In this document: piece after piece, positions 1 to 10,844 of the stretch
Position numbering within the stretch: the stretch's first letter is position 1
Layout: each line of letters opens with the position of its first letter
Position numbers and translations under genes: made by a program
Assembly: GCA_963969395.1 (NCBI GenBank)
Contig: OZ017797.1
Location: 16,244,001-16,308,000, forward strand
Source of the DNA: Pseudoscleropodium purum
Taxonomy: Eukaryota; Streptophyta; Bryopsida; Hypnales; Brachytheciaceae
DNA length: 64,000 bases
Reading direction: 5' to 3'
Notes under the pieces: generated by a model
What the model saw: the letters and a program-made list of their open reading frames with translations, nothing else
Told to the model about the DNA's origin: nothing
The model's database searches: none

Positions 1-780
1 TTAAATTATATTAAAAAAATATAAAACTTTTACATTTAATCCTAAATCCTTATCTCTTCAACATTTTTTTCTTTAAGCTCATGATTCCTTGTCTTTCTTT
101 GTCTCCTTCATATTGCTAAAATTCTCTTAAATGGATAAATTTGAATTCATTCTCTAAACTAAATTAATTTGACTTTACTCTCTCAAACAAATTTAATTTA
201 ATTCATTCTTTGAAATGAATTTATTTTAATTCGTTCTTTAAAATAAACTTATTTGAATTCATTCTCTAAAATGAATTTATTTTAATTCATTCTCTAAAAT
301 GAATTTATTTTAATTCATTCTCTAAAATGAATTATTTGAATTCATTTTCTAAAATGAATTGTACAAAATTTTGATTAAATCCTTCAATAAATTTAGATTC
401 AATTATTTTTCTATAACCAATTACATTTTAAAAGTCAATCACAATGTATAATTCATAAATCCATGAAATTAATTAATTTGAACATTTGATTTACATATTA
501 CATCTTTATATGGAGAAGCATAAGTGAAGTCCCATTGTCACTACCACATACATCTGTTACATGACCAAATCACACCGTTGTTGAATTTTGAAGAAGAATT
601 ATTGTTCTCTTATTGAATTGCACAGCTTGAGCAACTTCAATGACAATTTTTTTTTCTTATCTCACATTGCACGACAACAGAGGGTGGTCTATTGTTTTTA
701 ATCTCATGCGATAGCTATTAGTTTTTCACTTGGGGGGAAAGAAATTGCTTGGCGATTCCCATGAGATAGTCTATACTTTG
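1..780. other. AT-rich intergenic DNA, no gene seen
   Basis: No open frame with recognisable protein features and no RNA gene was found. The only clear structure is the tandem repeat at 145-360. The remainder is low-GC sequence with many stop codons in all frames. Confidence 0.6.
145..360. repeat. 29-bp AT-rich minisatellite
   Basis: About seven imperfect units of a 29-bp motif (AATTCATTCTCTAAAATGAA followed by TTTATTTTA) lie head to tail. The unit contains the inverted pair TTCATT/AATGAA. The last units are the most alike, so recent slippage or unequal exchange is likely. Confidence 0.75.
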
Positions 781-2540
781 TGTCAAAAAATTTAAAAGAT
801 TCATTTTAAATTTGACTTTGTAGAAAATTAATAGAATTTTTTATTAGTCATTCAACAACCACTAAGTCTAACTTTTAGTGATTAAATAGTTTGACTATAC
901 TACTAATAAACATAAATAATTGAAGGAACATTTTAAAATTTACAAAATCTCTAAAAAACAAATATGAAAAGTTTCAATTATATTTAAATCCAAAATGAGA
1001 GCATACCAACATTGAAATTTTGAAGTTTGAAAATGTGATTATAGACCTGTCTTTTCACGATTCATAGATGGAATTCTCTTGGCAATGAACAAGTAAAATT
1101 GTCCAACACAATATAATTAGAATGTAAAGCCAATCATGTCATGACCCCATTTGTATGTTTTTTTTGCTTGTTTTTAAGCGAAATAATTTTTTTTTTAAAA
1201 CAAACAAATGTATGTGTTCTAAAATGTTATGCACTTTAATTTTTTTTCAAAGCATTTGCTGTTGTTTTAACCAATATATAGTAATTGATCTTTCAAACTA
1301 GTCAAATCAACTGGAATAATAGCATATCAAATCAAGTTAGTTTAGGCAAGGTTTAGTTTCCTCAACCAAGGTAGTCACCCAAATACTTCAATTATTGCAC
1401 CAATAGGTTCATTCTTTGTTTGTATAGTTAACAATGAAGTCATCCATTAGATTTTTTAAGTCTAGAATAACTTTACATGGTTACACCATCAAATAAACTT
1501 TTGAGGTAATAATAGTTACAATCATAAAGTAAACTCCACTATGCTAGTGATCTTGAACTTTTATAAGTGTCTTAAGTTTTCAACTAGTAAGCTTATGCTT
1601 TAGTCAAGGTGATAAATTGAAGGGCCTAAAATTACTAAGGAACAGATAATACAATATATCAAGCTCTTTACCCTTCTTCACCCTTGCTTCCACCTCACTC
1701 GTTTGTTCTCACCCTTGTGTGAAGATGTATATACAACTCTTGTGCTCAATCTAGCTCAAAGGTTGGAAGCTTGTAATAGTAAGAAATACATTGGACTTGC
1801 TTTTGCTACACTTTTTGTTTGTGATGTATAAGGAGGGCAATTCAAACCACTAATTTTTGCTTCTATTTGTAATTCCTATTTTTAGATTGGTCAAATTTTC
1901 ATATTTTCTTGTTTGCACTTGAAAGGAGATTCCAATGCACAAAAGAACGTAACATTTAGATACCACATGCAAAAGTTATGAAGAAAAAAAAATTAAAGTT
2001 TGGTTATAAAGCAGTTTCTTCTACATAGGTAAATAATTGCTTTTCGAGATGTACACAAAGTGAAAATGGTAGTTTCGGAGCACATTTGGGGTGTCCACCT
2101 TAACATAAATGACCCTTGAAAACACCTTCCTTTTGCAGCCAGAATCAGAAGAATACGTAGATCGAGCGTTCCATTATTAGGAAAACAGTTGAATTCCATC
2201 ACGATACTTTCAAGTTGATCCTCTCAGACTTGGTAGATTTGGAGGCACAGCAAGCCTGATGTGTCCGCGTGCAGTCACCAGGCGAGGGTGCGTAGATCGG
2301 GTTTGAGAACCGTAGATTTTGTGTTCAATAGTCGAATATGAACAGAGTCTGACGTTGATCCGATGAATGTTTCGTAGATGTCGAGGGACGCATCTGCATT
2401 TCCACAACCATGGCAAAGGCCGCTACAGTGAACCTTCGCGCGTGCAGAGGTTCACTGTAGCGGCTGCCTGGCTGGCTGCCTTACTACCCAAAACACATTT
2501 CTTTGGTAAGGAAAGGAGCCATCCCATCTAAGATTGATAG
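780..2540. repeat. Tandem array block alpha-1
   Basis: This block shares long, diverged similarity with 6900-10198 and 14105-16440. Shared landmarks, in the same order, include a segment about an immobile 'TCATTCAACAACCACT' (near 850), 'ATAATTAGAA...AAGCCAATCATG' (near 1108), 'AACAATGAAGTCATCCATT' (near 1430) and 'GTTGGAAGCTTGTAATAGTA' (near 1762). It ends in an R1 element. I see no intact coding sequence; the boundaries are approximate because divergence is high. Confidence 0.6.
2214..2500. repeat. R1 element, copy 1
   Basis: A GC-richer element shared with 9905-10190, 13078-13205, 16125-16440, 20213-20540 and 22385-22735. It holds the heptamer CGTAGAT at 2291, 2311 and 2373, with one more upstream at 2156. 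It has an internal direct repeat (GTTGATCCGA...GTAGAT...GAGG near 2349 and a diverged copy near 2214). It ends with a perfect 17-bp stem (2419-2435 with 2448-2464) followed by CTGCCTGG. Similarity to copy 3 extends upstream to about 1855. The family is not one I recognise. Confidence 0.7.
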
Positions 2541-4150
2541 AAAAAACATAACTTTTTATTTCTTTGGAAATTTAATCATGTAAACGTGAAGTAGACTATA
2601 TCTACAAGAATAAGTGGAAAACATTTCAAAATTTTTGCAAGATTATGGAGTTTGAAGTTAAAGTAATACTACCTTTGTTTCTGAAAAAGACCCATGTTTC
2701 CTTTGTAAAATGCAAAGGAACACATGGTTGGGTTTTTTTTCCCAGAAATAGAGGGATTAGTTTTTTTGTTTTTGTTTTTGTTTTTCTTCTATCCTACCTA
2801 AAACGGTCAATAAACTTTAATTCTTTTTAAAGTGAGAATTTTGCACCAATTATGGTATTATTTGGTTATAATTGCATATTTACAAAATTAGTAGTGCTAG
2901 TATGTGAACTTAAGAATGCGAGCTTGTGAGCTTAAGAATGCGAGCTTGTGAGCATTGAGTTTACAATATAGATACTTATAATATAGGTACCACATGTTAT
3001 AGAAGGTGTGTGTATCATAAACACCTATAATATGGGTATTTGTAATTATATACCCTATAATCACCCCTATAATCATTGATTGTTTCTATAGTATATACAT
3101 CTATAATATAGGGGTGTAGTATTTTAGGCTCATGGGCTCACACACCTATGCTCACATAATAGCAACCCTCTCTACCAAATTTCAAAGGTTGAAGAGGAAT
3201 TTTGAACATGCTATGAGAAATTGCATGTCTTTATCAAAAAATTTGGACAATATAACTTTTGATCTAGGCACCTAATCAAAAGAAATAAAACTATATTTAT
3301 GATAAGGTGGCACATATTTGTACCTTTTGTCAAAATTTTAAAAAGATTTGTTCAAATTTGTGGGAATTGATCAAATTTTCAATTGGTCATTCAATAACCA
3401 CTGTCTTGATCTTTTAGTTGTTAAATAGTTTGACTATATTTTTAACAAAACTTAAATGATTGGTATGTGGAATACTTTAGAATTTTCCAAATCTATAAAA
3501 ACTAAATAATTACACAAAAATTCATTCATATTTATATGCAAAATGGAAACTTGCAAAGAGAGAAACTTTGAAGTTTGAAAAAGTGAACATGGTCTTGTCT
3601 TTTTAGGGTTCATAGATGGAACTCTCATAGAAGTTAATTGTGTTCAAAGCATCTATACGTGGGTTTTTTAACCAGAATGAAATAGCCAATCTATTTTTAT
3701 TATATAGTAATTGATATATCAAAGCCAACGTCAATAATAGCATATCTAATGAAGTTAACTATGGACCAATTATTGGACTAGTTGGAACATTTTTTGTTTC
3801 TATAGTTAACAATGAAGTCATCCATTGAAACTTTTAGGCCTGCAACATCTTTACATAGTTAAGTAATCAAGCAAATTATGTTATAAAATAAACTCTACTA
3901 TATTCCTAGTGATCCTAAGTTTCTATGAGCATCTTAAGTTTCTAACTAGTTGAATCAAGGTGGTAAATTGAAGGGCTTCAAGTTAGTACTGGACACATCA
4001 CAAAGCATACTAAGCCGTCCTACATTGTTGTCACTTACCTTTGCTCACCCTTGCTTCCACCTCACTCATCCATTCTCACCCTTCTGAAAAGGTTGGAAGC
4101 TTATAGTTGTAAGAAATCCATTTGATTTGCTTTCACTCATGATGTGTAAA
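2540..4150. repeat. Tandem array block beta-1
   Basis: Similar in order to 10845-12330. Shared landmarks are 'AATAAGTGGAAAACATTT' near 2610, 'TTTGGACAATATAACTTTTG' near 3242, and 'ATAGTAATTGATAT' near 3703. It is interrupted by the MITE at 2890-3170. No gene is seen. Confidence 0.6.
2890..3170. mobile_element. MITE with about 9-bp target duplication (Mutator- or hAT-like)
   Basis: Imperfect terminal inverted repeats (start AGTAGTGCTAGTATGTGA, end complement GAGGGTTGCTATTATGTGAG) enclose 281 bp. The flanks read TTACAAAATT and CTACCAAATTT, a decayed target duplication. The related sites at 7210 and 11099 read straight through CTACC(A/C)AA, giving the empty site. A 21-bp unit (GAGCTTGTGAGCTTAAGAATGC) is tandemly repeated inside the left end. 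Confidence 0.6.
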
Positions 4151-4154
4151 CATA

Positions 4155-4177
4155 GGGGGGGGGGGGGGGGGGGGGGG
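4155..4177. repeat. Homopolymer G tract (23 G)
   Basis: An uninterrupted run of G in an otherwise AT-rich region, followed by AAGGGGG. Length could be affected by sequencing or assembly. Confidence 0.9.
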
Positions 4178-4269
4178 AAGGGGGAATTGCTAATTTGCTA
4201 CCAAATCTTGGAATGGTATCACTCAATTTTGGACGAATGTACAACATTTTTTATGAATAAATGAATTTC

Positions 4270-5420
4270 ATCCATAGATTGCAAGTTTCACCTATTTCCA
4301 TGGATGTAAATAGCTTCATCCTTCAAACACATTTGTGTGAGCTAGTAAGATGTAATCCTAGGCACTTGAAAACATCACCTTTGATACTATCCAACAAATT
4401 TATTATTCTTTTTAAAATTATGCTTGTTGTTCCCAATTTGACATTGAAATTGAAATTAAAAAAAACTAGTTTTTGCAATATTTATCAAAATTAATGACAT
4501 AAATCAAAGCTTTTACCATTAGAGTAGGATGATTAGCATCCATCCTAAAAATTTCATGCAAAAATTCCAAATTTGAAAGTTCACAAAGCTTGCCTAAGTT
4601 CTCAAAATAAACAAAGTGGGTTCTTTAGTCCTTTGATGTGCTTCCAATAATAGTAATCAAAATTTCTAATTTTACACCAAGCAAAAGATAATAATATCTT
4701 TAGTGAGTTGTTTATGAGTGTTCCATTGAAGATGCCCTAATTGTGAACACTTCTTAAAATTGACCCTTTCATATTCTTACCTAAAATGTATTTTTCCAAA
4801 ACCAATATGACATTCATGCCATTGTTTTCAATGATTTTTGTTATAAATAAGAAAAATGTTATCTTTTGTGGGTTTCAAATAGAAATAAAATAATTTCTTG
4901 CAATTTAAAACTTGCATTTATAGTAGTGAAGAAAGGTAATATGTAGTATAGATGATAAAATTGGAAAATTGGAATTCTTTTTTGGAATCAAAGACTCCAA
5001 ATTAGCTAAGAAAATTTAGGAAATAAAACTTAATTAGCAACAAAATAAGGCACACATTTTTACACTTATACCCAAGATGTGGAAGATTTTGAAAAAATAT
5101 ATATTCCTTCCTTCAATAAGTTTTTACCTAAAGATTTTCAATGTACCTGGGTGGTTTCAAAGCACAAATTGTTGTTTCGTACTCTTTGTCACTTGAGCAT
5201 GGTTGTTGATAAGCAATTGTAAGCAATTGAAGGTTTGTTTATAAAGTGAAAGTAAAGTGATTTATTTCACTTTCAATATTTGCTTGCACACTCTTTTTTG
5301 TTTGCTATGGACAACTTGTTAGCGCTCTTACTCATAGTCTAGTAAATTCCCCAAAATTGTATGACATCTTTTGGGTACATAGTCTAATAAGTTTGAAAGT
5401 AAGTGATGGTATTGTATAGT
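4270..5420. repeat. Tandem array block gamma-1
   Basis: Similar to 13215-14100: shared stretches include CCAACAAATTTATTA, ATGATTAGCATC(C/T)ATCCTAAAA, a segment containing GTGTTCCATTGAAGATGCCC, and the GTAAGCAATTGAAGGTTT stretch near 5220. The complement of its middle has a decayed frame with an LQWN-like motif, also found in gamma-2. No intact gene is present. Confidence 0.55.
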
Positions 5421-6900
5421 AACCAAATTTATTTTGTACTACCATTGCAAAATGATAGAGTAAGCATACATTTGTGAATTTAAATGGTTCCACTATTCTA
5501 CTCAATAATAAAACACAAATAATTGAAGGAACATAATAGAATTTAAATGCTTTAACTTCTTTGTATAATAAAAAAATATAGTAATTTGAAATTAATTTTA
5601 TCAAGAAATATAAAATTATATTTTTGTTATAAAATTGAATGGTATTTTTTTATCGATTCTTAATGAATCAAGCATATACATAGTAGAGGCTTTATGATCA
5701 AAACCAATTCTTATACAATTGACATGTCCAATTAAAAATATACAAGGCCATCAAATTTCATATGAATATTTCATTCCATGTCTTAAAAATTCTAATATGA
5801 TTATAAAGTAGAGCATGTTTACCTATCAAAACATCCAAAAGTAAAATTCAGCTTCATAAGAAGAATGAATCATACAAACCTTCATTGTCATTGTGATGTA
5901 TACTTTTTAAGATGGTTTGAATTTATAAACATATGTGGAATTTATTGCATCTAAAATACTATGCAAATTTTACTTCATTATTTATCAAAAATATATATTT
6001 TTAAATCATTATGGCCAAATTGAGAGTGAGACATACACTTCATTTTTTTCAAAGAACTTGATGAGTTAAAGGTTAAATGTGACAGTACCTTTCATTGTTA
6101 AATTCATAGAACACAATGTCATAAAACATTCAATTCTAGAAGGACAGAGTTTGAATGTAAGAATAAAATAAGAAATAGTACTTAACACACGATTATGTAT
6201 TTAGAATCTTTAACAATCAAGTTATGGGCAATCCCAAATAAATGTAATTATTAAAACTTTGTAATGTTAGTATGGATATTAGCAAAAGAATAATTTTCCA
6301 AAAATAATAACTTAGGCTTTGCAAATTTCTAATCTTTAGTAATATAATTTTGTATAGTAGTCCTAAAAAGATAGTAAGGGTAAAAAGTGGTTGATAGATG
6401 ACTTTCAAGATTACTATAAAAATAAAAAACTGCACTTATTGGTTCAAAAATCAAATCATTTTTGGTAAAGTGCCTTAGAGATACATTTACTCTTATCAAC
6501 TTTAATTAGTAAAATGTAATATTGTTATTTTAAGAATAAATGATACTCTTTTTGTCCTAAAATAAATGCCTAAATTAGAACCTCATATTTTTCTTATACC
6601 AATTTGATTGATTCTAATGTAAAATAATGAATAATTTAAAAGGGTCCAAATTTTATATCACAACAATCAATGAAGAACATTTTTACTCTTTTGTGTTCAT
6701 TGCAACCTAAATAAAAGTTAGACCCCCCAAAGCCCCCACACAACCTAATAAAAAATACTCAAAATATGAATTTGTAGTGTTAGCACTTACTTTGAGATAG
6801 AGAGAATATGACTTATGTTAGAAAATCAAAATATCCAAATATCAAATTATTAGCATGAATTATACAACTTCGAACCATTTGTTGAGACCATTAGAAACAT
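5420..6900. other. AT-rich intergenic DNA with one Stowaway-like relic
   Basis: Apart from the element at 6546-6806, I see no gene, RNA or ordered repeat. Open frames here are short and of biased composition. Confidence 0.5.
6546..6806. mobile_element. Degenerate Stowaway-like MITE
   Basis: The left end CTCTTTTTGTCCTAAAATAA and the complement of the right end (ATTCTCTCTATCTCAAAG) resemble the Stowaway terminus CTCCCTCCGTCCC. TA lies on both flanks. About 261 bp and internally decayed. Confidence 0.5.
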
Positions 6901-7477
6901 TGATATCGATATTATATCATCTTTGTCAAGGAGGTAAATTCAAGGGTTCAAAATCATTATGGAACACATGACAGAGTATGCCAAGCCCTTGCATTCTTGC
7001 TATTCACCTTTTTTCACCCCTTTTTGTCTCTTTTTTCACTTCAAAGTAGAAGTAACTTTGTTCTCTATTGCTTACCCTTACTCAAGGCTTGTAGAAGCAT
7101 GAACAAAGTCATTTGTTTATTTTATTTTATTGGAAATCCAATATAATTTTGATGTAGGCACCTTATCAAAGAGGTTTTCTTGCATTATACATGGGTTTTT
7201 TTTCACAATTGCATACCTACCAAATTTCAAAAATAGAAGAGGAATTTCAAATATGTTGCATGAAGTTGCATGTATTTCTCAAAAAACTTTGGACAATATA
7301 ACTTTTGATCTAGGCACCTTATCAATGAAAAAAAATCAAATTTTCAATGAAGTAGTCCTTGTCTGCACATTATCTACACAAAATTTCAAAAAGATTCATT
7401 CAAATTTGACTTTGTAGAAATTAATTGAATTTTTAATTAGTCATTCAACAACCACTTGGTCTAACTCTTAGGGTTAA

Positions 7478-8403
7478 CCCCTAAAGGACCAAACTGCGTT
7501 TTTTGGCAATATAAAAATTTTGGACAGGTATGTAAGATTAGAGATTTTCATGTTTTTTGCCCAAATTTTAATGGAAGATATGGACAAAGAATATCTTTCA
7601 TGTGCAATGAATTTCAAGACATTTGGAAATATGAATCAAAAGTTATGGCCTAATATGTAGTTTGATTTTTAGCTTGGATAGTCTAGGCAGATAAGAGAAA
7701 ATCATTTTTTTCAGAAATCCAAATTTGAAATTGGTTCTATAAATTCATATATACATAGAAAGCTTTGAATCATTCTATTTTGATCAATAAGTAAACTTTT
7801 ATGAGGTGTTTTAGTTTGTAGGCAATTATAAATTATATACTCCAAAATAAACTTTGAAGTTTTTATTGAACTCAATTTTCAATAGCTTTGGAAAAAAATA
7901 AAACAATTCAGTGAAGATTGTTTATTACAATGTTACAACCATTGGGATTGTCATTTTTCAATTCCATAAGTAAATTTTTATCAATTTAGTATTTTGAATC
8001 ATTCTCTACATCTTCTTACTTATCATTTTTTTCCAGCATATGTTGTATAATTTTAAATGATATAAAATTTTTTAAGCATGTATCCAACATTCCTTGAAGA
8101 ATGAATCCATAAAAGCACCACTATTTTGAACATTTTTTCATACAAATGTGACCTTGTGAAGTACATTTGCCTAGTTTTTTGCAGGGACAAAAAAATAATT
8201 TTTTGTCACTTCAAATGCTATTATTATGCAATCTGCATGGTGGAAATTTTTGAAACTTTTTCTACATCTTTTCAAACTAGTGCACTACAAGACCCTATGG
8301 TTACATGTATTGAATAATTTTTTTTTCTAAAATTTGAAACTTGTACAAGAAATAGTAGTTTTGGAGCATTTTTGGTGAAAATATAGTCAAAGAACTTTAG
8401 GAG
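7478..8403. mobile_element. TTAA-flanked MITE, 926 bp (M1)
   Basis: Ends are CCCCTAAAGGACC and ...AACTTTAGGAG, flanked on both sides by TTAA (7474-7477 and 8404-8407). The corresponding site in alpha-1 (near 880) reads TTTTAGTGATTAAATAGTTT, so the target TTAA was duplicated on insertion. It belongs to the same subfamily as 52328-53217, alike over the full length. No transposase frame is present. Confidence 0.8.
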
Positions 8404-9904
8404 TTAAATAGTTTGACTATACTACTATCAAAAATAAATAATTAAAAGAGCATTTTATAATTCATAAAATCTCTTAAAAATAGAAATGAAAATTTTCATT
8501 CATATTTAAATGCAAAATGGGAGCTTACAAACAAAAGAATTTTGAAGTTGAAAAAAATAGTTATAGACCTATCCTTTCAGGATTCATACTAAGATGGACC
8601 TTTCTTGGCAGTAAACAATAAAATTATCGAGCATGATATAATTAGAACATAAAGCCAATCATGCCATGACCCCCATTTCTCTATTTATTGCTTGTTTTCT
8701 AAGGGAAAGAAATGATTTGAAAATACAAGCAAACATACAATTGTAACGTATTGGTGTTTTGAAATGTTGTGTACTAACTCTAATTGTTTTTTCAAAGCTT
8801 TTATTGGTTTTTTTACCAATGCATTTGATATAGCAATAGATATTTCAAAGCAGTCAAGTCAACTGGAACAATAGCAAATCAAATCAAGTTAATCTTGTTA
8901 ATCTCAGAAGGATATAGTGCCGATGGAGGTAGTTGATTACCGCAATACTCTGATTATTGGACCAATAGGTGCATTCTTTGTTTGTATAGTTAACTATGAA
9001 TCATCCATCGGACTTGTTAAGTCTAGAACAATCTTACATGGCTAAGCCATCAAGTAAACTATTTACAGTCATAAAATAAACTCCATGACTAGTTGTTAAT
9101 GGTCTTGAACTTCTATGAGTGTCCTAAGTTTCCAACTAGTAAGCTTACACTTGACTCAAGGTGATAAATTGAAGGCCCAAAGTTATTACAGGACATAACA
9201 CATGTGAAGCTTCTTCATGATCCTTGCTTCCACCTTACACATCTGTTCTTATTCTTCCTAAAAGGTAGGAAGCGGGTAATAGCAAAAAATATATTAGATT
9301 TGCTTCCACTCACCCTGAACTTGCTGAAAATGTGTATACAACTCTTGCGCTCACCCTTGCTTACTCCTTGAGAGCCTAGCTCCGTCATGTTTACTAAAAT
9401 TTAGACTTTTAACAATTCATTCCAATTAAAGTATCACCTACAATGAGATTCATGTAAATTAACCGTACCAATTGGTAATGGGGAAAAGCCCAGAGGTACA
9501 GGGAAAAGGACATGTCTTTGGTCTATACATTAAAAAGATTATAATAATAAAACAAGGAAATCTTTTAATTTGGAGAGGCCATATTTGAAGCACTAGGGTT
9601 CTTAAGAGTTAAAGGTTGGAAGCTTGTAATAGTAGGAAATACATTTGCCTTGCTTTTGTTCACCCTTCGACTCATGGTGTGTAAGGTGAGCACCTCCAAA
9701 ACAATTTCTTCCACATACTAGATACATGATTGTTTTTGGAGATGTACACAAAGTGAAGATGGTGGTTCAAGCCCAAGGGCACATTGGGGGTGCCCACCAT
9801 GATGACGTAAATGACCCTTGAAAACAAGTTCCTTTTGCAACGGGTATCAGACAAATACGTAGATTGAGTGTTTCCATTATCAGAAAAACAGTTGAATTCC
9901 ATCG

Positions 9905-10190
9905 TAATGTCACGTTGATCCGACTCAGAGTCGGTAGATTCGGAGGCACAGCAAGCCTGATGCATCAGTCTGCAGTCACAAGGCGAGGATGCGTAGATCG
10001 GGTTTGAAAAGCGTAGATTTTGTATTCTATACTGGTATCTGAATACAGTATAACGTAGATATGATGAATTTTTCGTAGATGTCGAGGGACGCATCCACGT
10101 TTCAACTCCGCACAAGACCCCTCCGGGCGTGGAGGGTCGTAGTGGCTGCCTGGTTGCCTTGCTACCCTAAATTGGTGTAAGGAAAGGAGT
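9905..10190. repeat. R1 element, copy 2
   Basis: CGTAGAT occurs at 9992, 10012, 10054 and 10074, and once upstream at 9858. The terminal hairpin is GACCCCTCC...GGAGGGTC (10116-10138), a different stem from copy 1, again followed by GGCTGCCTGG. The complementary strand is open for about 147 codons across the element (9672-10115), but without recognisable homology. Confidence 0.7.
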
Positions 10191-10202
10191 CATCCCACCT
10201 AA

Positions 10203-10838
10203 CCCCTAAATGCCCAAGGCTAGGTTTGAGCTTCTTGGAATTTGCTCTAAATTGAACAAAATTAATTTTTAAATTGATAAGTTGTATCAATTTAAAAAAA
10301 ATTATAAATGTACAATTTCAAACTAGACATGTTAGAGATCTCTTAGAAAAAGAAAATACAACAATATCACTTATGGAGTGACCATGAGGGTGTTAAAACT
10401 GCAAAAGTGATGTAAAGTCTTTCAATCCTCTTTTTACAAGTCAAATCTAAAAATCTGGTGACCAAAAAATTATGAGGTTAAAGGGCCTAACATGTATGAA
10501 CCCAATCAATTTATGACTTCTTAAAATCTACTTTGGCTATAGTTTTTTTTAAATGAATTTTGAATGTGATTTTTCTACAAGATCTAGTGTATTTGAGGCT
10601 CATTTCCAAGAGCTCTCAACACTATGGGAAGTCAAGATTGCAATGGGAACCCTTGTACAAAATCTTGAATAAAAAAATCACTATGATTTATTTTCAAGAT
10701 CAGATTTTTGATGCTAAAACTTGATTTTAAGAAGAAATTTTCAAAAATATAAACTACTCAAAATAGCAACTTGATTAGGTTTTATTTAACCTCAAAGTTT
10801 TGCAAACAACGGATTTTGGTGCCTCGGGCATTTAGGGG
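10203..10838. mobile_element. YTAA-flanked MITE, 636 bp (M2)
   Basis: Long matching ends: CCCCTAAATGCCCAAGGC at the left, and the right end GCCTCGGGCATTTAGGGG as its inverse. Flanks are CTAA on both sides (10199-10202, 10839-10842). The matching site in alpha-1 (near 2528) reads CATCTAAGATTGATAG, the empty site. A same-size relative lies at 51379-52017 in inverse orientation. No coding capacity. Confidence 0.8.
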
Positions 10839-10844
10839 CTAAGA

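Larger units (their letters stand above)
6900..10198. repeat. Tandem array block alpha-2
   Basis: Second copy of the alpha block, starting with a beta-like piece and interrupted by a 926-bp MITE at 7478-8403. After the MITE it follows alpha-1 in order (near 8410, 8630, 8985, 9115) and ends with R1 copy 2. No functional gene is seen. Confidence 0.6.
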
